Assembly (NCBI GenBank): GCA_004380135.1
Contig: QXCR01000231.1
Location: 1-40,112 of the forward strand
Source: Stemphylium vesicarium
Taxonomy: Eukaryota > Ascomycota > Dothideomycetes > Pleosporales > Pleosporaceae
DNA length: 40,112 nucleotides
Direction: 5' to 3'
A program made the position numbers and the translations under genes. The stretch's first letter is position 1, and each line of letters starts with the position of its first letter. Below the pieces are notes generated by a model. That model did not search any database. It was given only the letters and a program-made list of their open reading frames with translations, and was not told the origin of the DNA. Shown piece after piece: positions 39,651-40,112 of the stretch.

Positions 39651-40112
39651 CTAGTGAGCTAAGCTCGCTGGATCAGGGCTATCAGGTCCTGCGGGCTCTG
39701 GTAGACAGTTTTCGACGTCTCTTAGTCTAAGCTGCCGAACAAACTCGGTATACTTCTGGCGTACGAGGATCTTGGTGAGTCCATCGGCCGGCATAAGGTT
39801 AGTCGGCTTCCACTAAACTAATACTTGTCCAGCTGCCACCTCCTGCCTAAGCCAATGTTGGTGGACATCTACATGCCGTAGTCGTGTGAATAACTTGTCC
39901 TCGTGCTTAGTTACCACACCAACGGTCTGCAGGTTATCGCAGAAGATTGTTGGTACCATCCCTAGGTCAAGCTTGATGTGCTTGAACAGTCGATTCCATG
40001 CCTGCAGCTCGCTGGCTGCTGTCGACAGAGCTAGCAGCTCCGCCTCAGTGGTTGACTTGGTTACTGAGCGTTGCAGCGTTGCCTTCCAGTCGATAGGCAT
40101 ACCGTACAGCAT
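39651..40112 (-). mobile_element. Copia (Ty1) Pol, RNase H C-terminal part, with one internal stop
   Basis: The minus strand from the right edge encodes the end of a Copia polyprotein: KSTTEAELLALSTAASEL, IFCDNLQTV, TRLRHVDVHQHWLRQEV, the RNase H core with its DSN- and HID-like positions (CDN, HVD). A TAG at 39813-39815 breaks the frame. It continues in phase with WKPTNLMPADGLTK and QKYTEFVRQL, the usual Pol terminus, to a TAG at 39651. The stop fits C-to-T at a CAG or G-to-A at a TGG. The rest of the element lies to the right, outside the window. Probably inactive. Confidence 0.85.

Overview
This window is nuclear DNA of a filamentous ascomycete (Pezizomycotina). A Pleosporales-like dothideomycete is my guess, but nothing here proves the order. 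The support is: many 47-87 bp introns with GT..AG borders and CTAAC/CTGAC-like branch points, a HET-domain gene, a Zn2Cys6 regulator, a SAT4-type rhodopsin-domain membrane protein, a DUF3425 bZIP-like gene, an Argonaute, and transposon remnants whose stop codons are mostly explained by C-to-T / G-to-A changes of the RIP type.

Layout. The left end (1-6300) is a graveyard: the 3' part of a hAT transposase that is clean up to 722 and then full of stops, a low-complexity TAGT-rich tail ending in a 42-bp palindrome, unrecognised degraded coding remnants, a HET-domain pseudogene with three in-frame stops (3343-4791), and a second degraded frame. At 6319-6485 a tiny two-exon gene is predicted that would encode a 39-residue, six-cysteine, metallothionein-like peptide.

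The middle (6.9-24.6 kb) is dense and metabolic: a secreted esterase, a SAT4-type membrane protein, a TauD/TfdA dioxygenase, an L-amino-acid oxidase, a second TauD/TfdA dioxygenase, an alpha/beta hydrolase, a Zn2Cys6 factor, an NCS1 permease and a GNAT acetyltransferase. The block from 11.4 to 23.9 kb has the make-up of a catabolic cluster (permease, oxidative enzymes, hydrolase, local regulator). The 8-bp palindrome TCGGCCGA occurs five times in the window by my reading, all between 13.1 and 21.7 kb. Four copies lie in upstream or divergent intergenic regions of these genes, which makes it a candidate site for the cluster regulator. The substrate is not readable from sequence.

From 25.6 to 35.9 kb come apparently ordinary genes: a hypothetical LRR-like protein, the DUF3425 bZIP-like protein, a five-exon aldo-keto reductase, an RGG-rich QDE-2-type Argonaute with a DEDD catalytic set, a small hypothetical protein, and a gene that has lost its 5' end.

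The right end (35.9-40.1 kb) is gene-poor and holds two small secreted protein genes. One is a three-exon gene on the minus strand, assembled here from splice sites, for a 70-residue precursor with six cysteines. The other is an intronless 155-residue secreted protein. They sit next to a Copia retrotransposon whose 160-bp LTR and RNase H end run off the right edge. This arrangement resembles the repeat-flanked effector neighbourhoods of plant-associated fungi, which is inference.
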